Positions 39,282-47,219 of a DNA stretch of 64,000 bases are shown here, in pieces (the first letter of the stretch is position 1; every line of letters begins with the position of its first letter). The stretch spans positions 1 through 64,000 of the IMG/VR virus record IMGVR_UViG_3300023171_000011, one strand, 5' to 3'. The notes under the pieces were generated by a model, which ran no database searches, was not told the DNA's origin, and saw only the letters and a program-made list of their open reading frames with translations. Origin of the DNA: a virus. The translations under genes were made by a program, and so were the position numbers.

Positions 39282-40673
39282 ATGGCTATTTCGGGCGCAA
39301 ATCTTAATGGAGCTTTCCCAATATACGATACCTCAAGGTCGGTTAATACCTATACTTCGAATTTAGCAAAGCAAGCGGCCCAACGTGCAGCAGAACAAAA
39401 AGCTTTGCAGGATGATCTTGGTAAGATTAAAATTGATGGATTAAGGGATGCTGATAAAGAAGATTATTTCAAAGGCTTTGAGGATTGGAGAAGTACAGCT
39501 CAGGCAGCAGCAAAAGAAAGAGACTTTAGAACCAAGGCTCAATTGCAGTCTGACTCTGATCGAAAGTATTTGGAGTTACAATCCTTGGTTAATAAGTCGA
39601 AGGAATATGGCAAGATGCATCAAGATGTTTCCGGACGTTTCCTTGATAATAAATTCAGGGACCAATTTACTGATGATGCCGTAGAGGTTTGGCGAAAGTC
39701 AGGTCAATTGCCAATTTCAAGTAAGGATATTGTTTTAGACCCTACGGCTTTGAGTCGTCAATTGGATTTAAGTGGTATTCAAAAAAAGATCACTGATATT
39801 GATGAAGATTTACTAAAACAAGCCAAATATGCTAACCCTGTTACGAGAAGGGTAACTTCGAACAATAGGACAGGTACTGAGAGTATTTACAGCCGTTCTG
39901 TAGACCCCAAACAGCAAGCATTGGCTTATGGTATGGCTTACGACACAGACAGGGATTTGAGGGCTTATATGCATAAGCAATACGAGAATGAATTTGCTTC
40001 AATGCCAGAAGACCAAGCTAAAGCATTTGCTATTCAGGATATGGTTAAGCAACGTCCTGTAGCTAGACAAGATGCACCTAAAATGGATTGGGATCTAAAA
40101 GAGGATAACTGGAAAGAGAAAGCTTTATTTAATGATGCGCTTGCTAGGAAAAGAAAAGCTGATGGTTTGTCTGATGACGACATAGTTACTTATGACAGAA
40201 AAGATTGGGTAAAAGCAATCCTGAATAAAAAAGCAGGTAGCGGAGAGAGGTTAGGTGCTGTAGCTAAGGCTCGTGGTTATGACCACAACCTAAAGGTTAA
40301 ATGGGAAGGGGATATTTTAACAATAGATGTACCGCCAATTACTAATGAAAAAACTACCGTAAATGGCGATAAAGTAAATGCAACAGCAAGCACTACTCCT
40401 ACTAAGCGAATTAGAATAAACGCTAATGATCCAAATGCCGGCTCTCAGTTAAACACAATTATTAACGAGATTACCGGAGATAAAATATCTGAGACTAAAT
40501 TTAAGACCGGTAATGCTGCTGGTAAAATGAAAATAGGATCAACAGCACCTCAAACTAGGAAACAAGTACCACTGTCTAAAGTAAAAGGTCTTGTTGGTAA
40601 AAAAGGGTATGAGGGTTATACTGAAAAAGAACTAATTGACTATTACAAATCACAAGGATACGACGTAAAATAA
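39282..40673 (+). CDS. Internal virion protein, 463 aa
   Basis: Helical, Gln/Ala/Lys/Asp-rich with long coiled-coil-like stretches (NLAKQAAQRAAEQKALQDDL) and few Cys. Placed between the gp14-like protein and the giant ejection protein, in the position of T7 gp15. It may join the internal core and be delivered into the cell with the DNA. No enzymatic motif. Confidence 0.65.
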   Translation: MAISGANLNGAFPIYDTSRSVNTYTSNLAKQAAQRAAEQKALQDDLGKIKIDGLRDADKEDYFKGFEDWRSTAQAAAKERDFRTKAQLQSDSDRKYLELQSLVNKSKEYGKMHQDVSGRFLDNKFRDQFTDDAVEVWRKSGQLPISSKDIVLDPTALSRQLDLSGIQKKITDIDEDLLKQAKYANPVTRRVTSNNRTGTESIYSRSVDPKQQALAYGMAYDTDRDLRAYMHKQYENEFASMPEDQAKAFAIQDMVKQRPVARQDAPKMDWDLKEDNWKEKALFNDALARKRKADGLSDDDIVTYDRKDWVKAILNKKAGSGERLGAVAKARGYDHNLKVKWEGDILTIDVPPITNEKTTVNGDKVNATASTTPTKRIRINANDPNAGSQLNTIINEITGDKISETKFKTGNAAGKMKIGSTAPQTRKQVPLSKVKGLVGKKGYEGYTEKELIDYYKSQGYDVK

Positions 40674-40675
40674 CT

Positions 40676-40840
40676 ATGGCAGAATATCAAGATTTAGAGG
40701 ATGACTTATTGCCTCCTCCACCAAAGAAAAACACTTCAAAAAAACAAAGTTTAGGAGATGATGGCTTACTGCCGCCACCTCCTTTAAAAAAATATACCCC
40801 TCTCTACATCTGGCACAAATTCCTCAACTGGTTTAGATAA
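40676..40840 (+). CDS. N-terminal fragment of giant ejection protein (frameshifted)
   Basis: A 54-codon frame starting ATG 40676, two nt after the previous stop, with two Leu-Leu-Pro4-Lys modules (DDLLPPPPKK and DDGLLPPPPLKK). It ends at TAA 40838. From 40788 the +1 frame is open and continues without stop into the 40938-46205 gene, encoding a sensible sequence (GLDKEPTYETGQLEEVNITA). A run of seven A at 40786-40792 lies exactly in the overlap. Deleting one A would fuse the two into one protein of about 1,842 aa. Either a programmed +1 shift, a mutation or a sequencing error. Confidence 0.6.
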   Translation: MAEYQDLEDDLLPPPPKKNTSKKQSLGDDGLLPPPPLKKYTPLYIWHKFLNWFR

Positions 40841-40937
40841 AGAACCAACTTACGAAACAGGCCAACTTGAAGAAGTAAATATAACTGCAAGAAGAAATCC
40901 ATTAGACCCTAATAGACCACAAGATCAGCCGTTTAAT

Positions 40938-43900
40938 ATGGCTGATAACCAGCCTAAGACACGTTCTGGTTTTGATGAATGGAAAGCCTCGTTACCAAAA
41001 AGACTTCGTTACGAAGGGGATTATGACCTTAAAGGTTACTACAATAAATATGGTGCTTCCAAAGTAAAAGGTGAGGCGCATTTAACGGATGAGTTTAAGT
41101 TACCAAACCATCCTACGTTTTCTACGGAAAGTAAATACTTCAATGAAAATACTAAAATGCAGGGTGGAGAATGGGATGGAGATAGCTATGTGCCTTTTGA
41201 TCCATCTAAACCTATTTTTGATGAAAAGAATAATAAGTACCTTCCTAACACTAGAAGAGCGCCACAAGGTCAGGATTACGCTCAAAATGAAAATCCATTA
41301 GGTATGATGGTGCCTGAGCAGACTCCTTTTAACTTTGCTCAATCAAGTAATCCTGAACTATATAATGCTACGGTATCAAAACAACCTAACGTTCCAGAAG
41401 TAGAAACATCCAGGTTAAATAATTTAGGTAAAGGATTAAGTTCTTTATACGAGGGTCTTCTTAAAATACCTAGATATGCTTATGATGTAGCTGCAGCTCC
41501 GCAAAATGCTTTATCTAAACTTTTGGACAATCCCAATATAGCAACCGACTACGATTCATTCCTTAAACAAACAAGTATTGATGGATTACCTTCGAGTCCA
41601 CTTACTATGTTAGATCAGTTGGGTGACTACTATAAAGGTGAGGCTAAAAACTACGAGGCTAAAACCAAGAAGTACGATGACAATATCGTTGGTAGTATAG
41701 GTAAGGGTAAATGGGGTGAAGCAGGTAGTCAGGTTTTAGATCAGATTACAGAGAGCGCACCAAGTATCGCTACGATGGCTATGACTGCAGGTGCCGGACA
41801 GATTGCTAATGCAGGACAAGTAACTTCTACTCTGGCGAACGCTTTGCCTTTTATGAGTCAGAAGAACGCTCAACTACAAGATAGAACTGATGTACCGGAA
41901 TGGTTAAAGCCTGTCAACGCTACATTAAACGGATTGAGTGAAGTAATATTTGACCAAAAGTTTGGTACACAGGCGGCTATTCAGGGTATTGTTAACCGGT
42001 TCACCAATGAGGGAAGGGAAGTCGCTGTAGATGCTGCTAAAGAGTTTGCTAAGTCCTTTGTGAATAAAGCTATGAATGGCGCTAAAGTGATTAAGCCTTT
42101 CGCTACCGGAGCTATTGAAGAGGGTACAACACAATTGGCACAGAACATTGTAGACAAGTATACGACTGATCCGGACAAAGACTTGATGGAGGGTGTAGCA
42201 GACGCTATGATCGTGGGTAGTGCAATGACTGGTCCTATTGAGACTCTTGGGAAGATAGTTCAACCTAAAGCCCGTAAACAAGTCACAGAACTTCAAACTC
42301 AACAACAAAGTTTACTTAATGAATTAGGAAATCCTAACATCACTGAGGATGCAAGGAAAGGCGTTGAACAGTTATTGGAGAACAATCAAAATTCAATTGA
42401 GAGTATTGCTAAGGAAACCCAGGATGCAATTGCTAAGTTAAACCCTACACAGAAGAAAGAGGTAGAAGCGATAGGTGAAAAGATCACCACAGCCGAATCT
42501 ATTGTCAATGACCCTAATGCAAGTGAAGAAGTCAAGAAAGTTGCAGAAGCCCAAATAGATCAATTGGGTAAAGAGATTGACGCAATCAAACCTGAACCAG
42601 TTAGTGCAAAAAATGCACAGACTGATAAGTCGGAGATTATACCTGTTAAAAAAGGAACTGATGTGGCTGTGGACGACACAGTTGAATTGGTCAACGGGAA
42701 GACAGGTAAGGTAACTAATATTGAAGGTGACCAAATCACCATGACGATGGAAGATGGCGCTACGTTTATGGCTACACCTGACTTGGTGGAGATGAGCGTT
42801 GTGAAGCCAAAAGAAGCCGTACAAGAGACTCAAACTCCTGTAGAGGTAAAAGAGCCAGTCAAAGAAAAAGAAGTGATTGTAGAACCTAAAATAGAGTCTA
42901 ATGAAACTAAACTACCTGTACCTGAGAAAGAGAATGTGGTTACGGAGACTGTACCACAAGAAAAACCTAAAGAAGTAATTGAACCTACTCCTATTGAGGT
43001 AGTGAATGAAGCGGTTAAGGAGCCCACTGAACTACCTAAAAAGGAAACCACTACGTTCGATGACCTTGCTAACAAAAGACTACCCAATAAAGAAGTTCGA
43101 GATACCAAGAGTAATGTTGAGCGAGAAACAGGAGACACCCTTACTTCGGACATTAAAGAGTTTGACTCTGTAGATTTCAAACAAAGTATGCTCCATGGTG
43201 AAGATGTGGTAGAAGCGGCCAAAAAAGAGTTTGGCGACAATTATGTTACTGGAACTTTGGATTACGTAAAAGAGTCTAAGATGCCGTTCGAGAATAAGGC
43301 GGTGATCTTAGTTTCCCTGGAAAACAACTTACGTAAACAACTGCTTGAAGATCCGAAGAACAAGCAATTAAGAAAACAGATTGCGGCTGCTACTGCGGCT
43401 TCGGTTGCTCACTTGAGAAGTGGGGCCACGGCTGCGGCTACTGGTATATTCAGACAAGCGGCAAGAACAGCCTACGATACTAAGTTGGCTTTAGAGGCTA
43501 TTTTCAGCCCTAAACAACTGGAAGAGAGGGCGAAGGTCGAGGGTGCTGTTGCCGCTACCTCAGAGGACATACAAGAGTCTTATGAAGCAAGTCAGGCTGA
43601 TATTCAGGATGCAATAGATAAAGGTGTAGAGGAGCGTGTAAACGAGATTTACGAGAGTATGCCTACTGCCAGAAGACAACGTGCAGACAAAGCTATTGCG
43701 GCCCTTGACAGGATTCAAAAGAAACTTAGGGGTAAAACCTACGATGCTTCCATTGGAGTTCCTATTGCGATCATTGACGCTGGTATCACAACGATTAAAG
43801 CGGCTATTCGTGCAGGGGTGGATATTGCTGATGCAATTGAATTGGGGATTAAAAAAATCAGGGAACAGCATGGTAAGAATTGGGAGGAAGATGCTTTCCG

Positions 43901-46205
43901 TCAAGACATGCTTAATGGTTTTAGTGAGGAAGGAGTTAAAACCACAACTGTAGAGGCTTCATTAAAACAGGAACTGATTGACGCAGGGTATGGCAAAGAA
44001 ATCAATGTAAAAACCAAAAACGGTAAGGAGAAAAGAAATGTACTGGATTGGAGGAAGCTAACAGGTATTGAGGGAAGTTTTGATACGATGAAGGAAAACC
44101 TGAACCGTTCATTCAAAGGCAAGGGGTATTCTCAGGCAGAGATTGATGGGTTTGAAAAACAACTCCAAGAAGATTACAACGATATCCACGCTGGTATAAT
44201 TGAGAAGTCAATTAACGAGTTGAACCGAAGAAATACGATCAGGGGTAACCAAACTAAACCTTTGGCGAGAAGACTTGCTGAGCTTTATAATTTGGGATTG
44301 TACGACAGTGACCCTGCTACGTATGAGAATATCCTGAACAACGCTTTAGGTATCAACCAAATCAGTCAGGATGCGTTCAACGAGATTAAAGCCTTAAACA
44401 AGTCTTTAGCGCAACTGATGGATACGAGGAAGCCTGATGGCACCCGACTGTCTGATGTAGCTTTAGCTGCTCTTGAAACCGATATTAAAAACAGGATATC
44501 CGGAGTGATCAGAAAGGTTCAGTTTGCAGAGGGTAATATGTTCTTTAAAACCTCTGATGTACTTAAGAATCTGTTTAGTGCCATGCAGCGAATGATGTTG
44601 GTTAAAATGAGTCAACTTATAGAGAACCCGTTTTCCGGGAAGGTCAATGACCTTCAAGTTCAGTTGCAGGACGCTTTCAAAAAAGGCAAGTGGGATACGA
44701 AAGAATTGGCCCAAAGAAGATCACAAATATCTAAGATTATTTATCAGGACATTACTTTGAGAGGTGGTGATGAATATGGTGGTGTTGGTAATCCGTTCAC
44801 CAGTAAGAACACCGTTGAAGATTTTGTAAATGGTCTTTCTAAGAAACCTTTATACACTTTAGCTACAGCCGTACTGAGCGGTAGGATTTACCTGGATGCA
44901 GCCGATTCATTCTTTAAGATCAAAAGGACTGAAAAAGAGTTCACTCACAACCTTCTCAGGATACTTACTGACCCAAGCAACCCTAATGGTTCAATGACTC
45001 AAGAGAATGCCTTACAGTACGTGTCAGAAGCCTTGACAGGGCAGTCGTTTGAAGAGAGTAAAAAGGTAGCCAGACAAATCATAGAAGACGTGAATAAAGC
45101 AGGTGGCAAAGAGTTAATCCGTTCTACGGAGTCAAACGTTTTAAGGGTGGCTAATGACATTGTGAAAGACAATTTGGTAAATGGTGGTGCTATGGATGCA
45201 AAGACCATGGAGGCTGCTTTTAAAGCCGGCTACCACACCGCAGGTAAAAGTATCGGTCACGAGTCTAACAACATCATTACAGACGGTGTGGGTAAGATCA
45301 ATGAGCTCATTCAAGTCAGGCTTCAAGAGGCACTTAAACGCAAAGACTACAGCACTGCAGCTATCCTTAATTTAACAAGTATTCTTTCTAAAAACATTGT
45401 CAATCCTTTTGTTGGAGGGGGAACGAATTGGACTATCCTTGGACTTCAAAAAATCGGATTACCTACAGAATTTTTAAGAAGTGATGTTGGGGTATCTAAG
45501 AAACCAATCGACCTATCTACCAAAGAGGGGTTGAAAGATTTACAAAAGAACCTGGCTGCGAATGCAGAAAGAAGCAGGATGTATGGAAGGATGGCTATAG
45601 GGACGTTTGCAGGACTTTCAGCGTTACTAGCATTAAAAGCTATAGATGATGACGATGATTACCTTAAATGGCTTAAAAAGCATCCAGAAGCCCGTAAATT
45701 GATCAACAAACTACAACCTGTTCCGATCACGCTTGCTTTGGCTGCTGATGAAAGTGGAAAGGACTTGGTTAAAGCGGTGTTTGAGGTATTTGGTAGCAGA
45801 CAGAACTTTGACGCTTTAAAAGTGAAGACTGCAGCACAGAACTTCTACGAAGGATATGCGGAGGACAATGAGGCTGACAAAAAGAAGGCTTGGGGTGCTA
45901 TGGGAGAATTGATTGGTAGAAGAACAAACGTTCCTTACATATCTGCGCTATCAAACTTTGGTCAACAAGAACAGAAGCTAAAGAACGACTTTATTCAGAA
46001 CCCAAGCAAAGCAGACTTCAAGGCTTCCAAAGGATTTATTAATGGTTACTATAAAGGTGGCTTTGCTGATTGGTTGCTAGGTGCTACAGGGGTTAAAGAA
46101 GAAGGGACTCCTTTTATTGGTGATGAGAACCTTTCTCCGGCCGACATTAAAAAGGCGATCAAAAAAGCACAAGAAGATTTGAGGAAAAAAAGAAATTCAA
46201 AATAA
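40938..46205 (+). CDS. Giant internal virion / ejection protein (gp16-like), 1,755 aa
   Basis: ATG 40938 (MADNQPKTRSGFDEWKASLP), but the true reading probably begins at 40676 (see preceding feature). Residues ~10-120 include DYDLKGYYNKYG, TDEFKLPNHPTFSTESKYF and GGEWDGDSYVPFDPS, a motif set I recognise from large virion proteins of Bacteroidota phages. Residues ~150-500 are helical; ~630-720 form a Pro/Glu/Lys/Val linker; a hydrophobic helix pair lies near 1560 (IGTFAGLSALLALKAI). It would be ejected and may form the trans-envelope channel. No clear lytic transglycosylase motif. Confidence 0.75.
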   Translation: MADNQPKTRSGFDEWKASLPKRLRYEGDYDLKGYYNKYGASKVKGEAHLTDEFKLPNHPTFSTESKYFNENTKMQGGEWDGDSYVPFDPSKPIFDEKNNKYLPNTRRAPQGQDYAQNENPLGMMVPEQTPFNFAQSSNPELYNATVSKQPNVPEVETSRLNNLGKGLSSLYEGLLKIPRYAYDVAAAPQNALSKLLDNPNIATDYDSFLKQTSIDGLPSSPLTMLDQLGDYYKGEAKNYEAKTKKYDDNIVGSIGKGKWGEAGSQVLDQITESAPSIATMAMTAGAGQIANAGQVTSTLANALPFMSQKNAQLQDRTDVPEWLKPVNATLNGLSEVIFDQKFGTQAAIQGIVNRFTNEGREVAVDAAKEFAKSFVNKAMNGAKVIKPFATGAIEEGTTQLAQNIVDKYTTDPDKDLMEGVADAMIVGSAMTGPIETLGKIVQPKARKQVTELQTQQQSLLNELGNPNITEDARKGVEQLLENNQNSIESIAKETQDAIAKLNPTQKKEVEAIGEKITTAESIVNDPNASEEVKKVAEAQIDQLGKEIDAIKPEPVSAKNAQTDKSEIIPVKKGTDVAVDDTVELVNGKTGKVTNIEGDQITMTMEDGATFMATPDLVEMSVVKPKEAVQETQTPVEVKEPVKEKEVIVEPKIESNETKLPVPEKENVVTETVPQEKPKEVIEPTPIEVVNEAVKEPTELPKKETTTFDDLANKRLPNKEVRDTKSNVERETGDTLTSDIKEFDSVDFKQSMLHGEDVVEAAKKEFGDNYVTGTLDYVKESKMPFENKAVILVSLENNLRKQLLEDPKNKQLRKQIAAATAASVAHLRSGATAAATGIFRQAARTAYDTKLALEAIFSPKQLEERAKVEGAVAATSEDIQESYEASQADIQDAIDKGVEERVNEIYESMPTARRQRADKAIAALDRIQKKLRGKTYDASIGVPIAIIDAGITTIKAAIRAGVDIADAIELGIKKIREQHGKNWEEDAFRQDMLNGFSEEGVKTTTVEASLKQELIDAGYGKEINVKTKNGKEKRNVLDWRKLTGIEGSFDTMKENLNRSFKGKGYSQAEIDGFEKQLQEDYNDIHAGIIEKSINELNRRNTIRGNQTKPLARRLAELYNLGLYDSDPATYENILNNALGINQISQDAFNEIKALNKSLAQLMDTRKPDGTRLSDVALAALETDIKNRISGVIRKVQFAEGNMFFKTSDVLKNLFSAMQRMMLVKMSQLIENPFSGKVNDLQVQLQDAFKKGKWDTKELAQRRSQISKIIYQDITLRGGDEYGGVGNPFTSKNTVEDFVNGLSKKPLYTLATAVLSGRIYLDAADSFFKIKRTEKEFTHNLLRILTDPSNPNGSMTQENALQYVSEALTGQSFEESKKVARQIIEDVNKAGGKELIRSTESNVLRVANDIVKDNLVNGGAMDAKTMEAAFKAGYHTAGKSIGHESNNIITDGVGKINELIQVRLQEALKRKDYSTAAILNLTSILSKNIVNPFVGGGTNWTILGLQKIGLPTEFLRSDVGVSKKPIDLSTKEGLKDLQKNLAANAERSRMYGRMAIGTFAGLSALLALKAIDDDDDYLKWLKKHPEARKLINKLQPVPITLALAADESGKDLVKAVFEVFGSRQNFDALKVKTAAQNFYEGYAEDNEADKKKAWGAMGELIGRRTNVPYISALSNFGQQEQKLKNDFIQNPSKADFKASKGFINGYYKGGFADWLLGATGVKEEGTPFIGDENLSPADIKKAIKKAQEDLRKKRNSK

Positions 46206-46231
46206 AGTAGTGGGAATTTAAAAATAGTTCC

Positions 46232-46239
46232 TATGTTTG
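46232..46239 (+). promoter_or_regulatory. Promoter box TATGTTTG
   Basis: A perfect TANNTTTG 27 nt after the giant gene's stop. Transcription would begin about 46245, just before the pseudoknot leader. Confidence 0.65.
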
Positions 46240-46259
46240 AAGTGTAAGTAAAACATTGT

Positions 46260-46338
46260 GGGGTGAGAGACACAATTAAAAACATTAATAGGGCTTACTC
46301 GGCATCTGGACTCTCACCTCCTTTTGTCGGGTAAGCCT
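46260..46338 (+). promoter_or_regulatory. Large pseudoknot leader before second late operon
   Basis: Hairpin B: 46291-46304 pairs with 46325-46338 (14 bp including four G-T). Its 20-nt loop contains CTCTCACCTC (46311-46320), which pairs over 10 bp (one G-T) with GGGGTGAGAG (46260-46269) upstream. The two stems interleave, so this is an H-type pseudoknot, 11 nt from the ATG at 46350 and followed by ATTTTT. The topology matches the 14635-14718 element: upstream strand, spacer, hairpin with complementary loop, start codon. Confidence 0.65.
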
Positions 46339-46349
46339 TAATCATTTTT

Positions 46350-46961
46350 ATGAAAAAATTCATTTTATCTACATTATTGCATTATGCCAATAGGTCTGTG
46401 CCGTATCCAAAGGATGACTTTTATGCTTTAAAAAGCATGTTATTAGAAAGGTATGGTGATCGTGTAGATGACGACTATCAACACATAACAAAAAGCTGTT
46501 ATACTTGTGATGGTACGGGTAAGTATTATGGATATAGAGGGATAGATATTTGTTGGCATTGCTGTGGAACTGGAATATATTCTAATTTCTATGTGATACT
46601 TAAAAAGTACCAATTCGGCAAATATCAGTTTCATACTCCCAGTGAAAGAAAATACATTTATTCAGATAAAGATTTACCTAAAGTAAATTTTATACAAGGA
46701 TATATCACCCATAAAACGCCTAAATATTACTTAGCCACTGAATGTGGTTTGTGGTTGATGTTATTTTATAATCGAAGGGTTTTTATGAAGATGATGAGAT
46801 CATCGTGTGCTTGTGGGCCAATAATGACACCACTAGTTTTTATCCAAAAAATAGTCTGGTTTTTTAAATGGAAAGAGTACAGAAAATGGTTTATTAAAAA
46901 GCCAACTAAAACTATATACAAAAATCAAGATCACCAAGATATACATGAATTACCATTTTAA
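46350..46961 (+). CDS. Zinc-finger-like protein, 203 aa
   Basis: Two CxxCxGTG-type motifs (SCYTCDGTGKYY near 49-60 and CWHCCGTGIY near 68-77), like the DnaJ central zinc finger, plus a Cys pair near 152. The remainder is Tyr/Lys-rich with a hydrophobic aromatic helix around 165-180. DnaJ-type zinc knuckles in small phage proteins usually bind RNA or protein partners. It is the first gene after the pseudoknot leader. Function unknown. Confidence 0.6.
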   Translation: MKKFILSTLLHYANRSVPYPKDDFYALKSMLLERYGDRVDDDYQHITKSCYTCDGTGKYYGYRGIDICWHCCGTGIYSNFYVILKKYQFGKYQFHTPSERKYIYSDKDLPKVNFIQGYITHKTPKYYLATECGLWLMLFYNRRVFMKMMRSSCACGPIMTPLVFIQKIVWFFKWKEYRKWFIKKPTKTIYKNQDHQDIHELPF

Positions 46962-46975
46962 ACAAAACTAGTACC

Positions 46976-47218
46976 ATGACAAAAGAAGAAAAATTAAAAT
47001 TAGAAGCCGAAAAATGCTTGGAATATTTTGTTGATAGTCTACCTGCTTGGACTGAGAAAAGAAAAGAAGCCGTATTAAAAGCAATACTCTCCTTCGGTGA
47101 GAATTACAAAACTATATTGGCTACTATACCTTGTGAGTGTAAATATTCAATTAAAGATAAAAATTATAATCGTTGCTCTTCTTGCGGTGGTAATTGGAAA
47201 AACAGAATAAATAAATAG
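46976..47218 (+). CDS. Hypothetical protein with zinc ribbon, 80 aa
   Basis: Helical N-terminal half (KLKLEAEKCLEYFVDSLPAW) and a C-terminal CECKYSIKDKNYNRCSSCGG cluster of four Cys suitable for Zn binding. 1 nt before the helicase gene, so probably coupled. Possible accessory factor of the helicase (inference from adjacency). Confidence 0.5.
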   Translation: MTKEEKLKLEAEKCLEYFVDSLPAWTEKRKEAVLKAILSFGENYKTILATIPCECKYSIKDKNYNRCSSCGGNWKNRINK

Positions 47219-47219
47219 C

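Noticed and set aside
40783-40836. A -1 slippery heptamer (TTTAAAA) as explanation for the split ejection protein
   Set aside because: Reading after a -1 slip reaches TAG near 40836. Only a +1 shift or a one-base change joins the two frames.
41925-43240. Long minus-strand frames opposite the giant virion gene
   Set aside because: They lie antisense to a well-supported gene in other frames and encode implausible low-complexity Ser/Phe/Leu-rich sequence. They are mirror frames of a biased codon composition.
20247-46205. Assignment to crAss-like phages
   Set aside because: HU/IHF-like and histone-like genes and a podovirus-type tail are compatible, but no polymerase or virion RNA polymerase of crAss type is visible in this window and gene order differs from what I recall. 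Left as unclassified podovirus-like phage.
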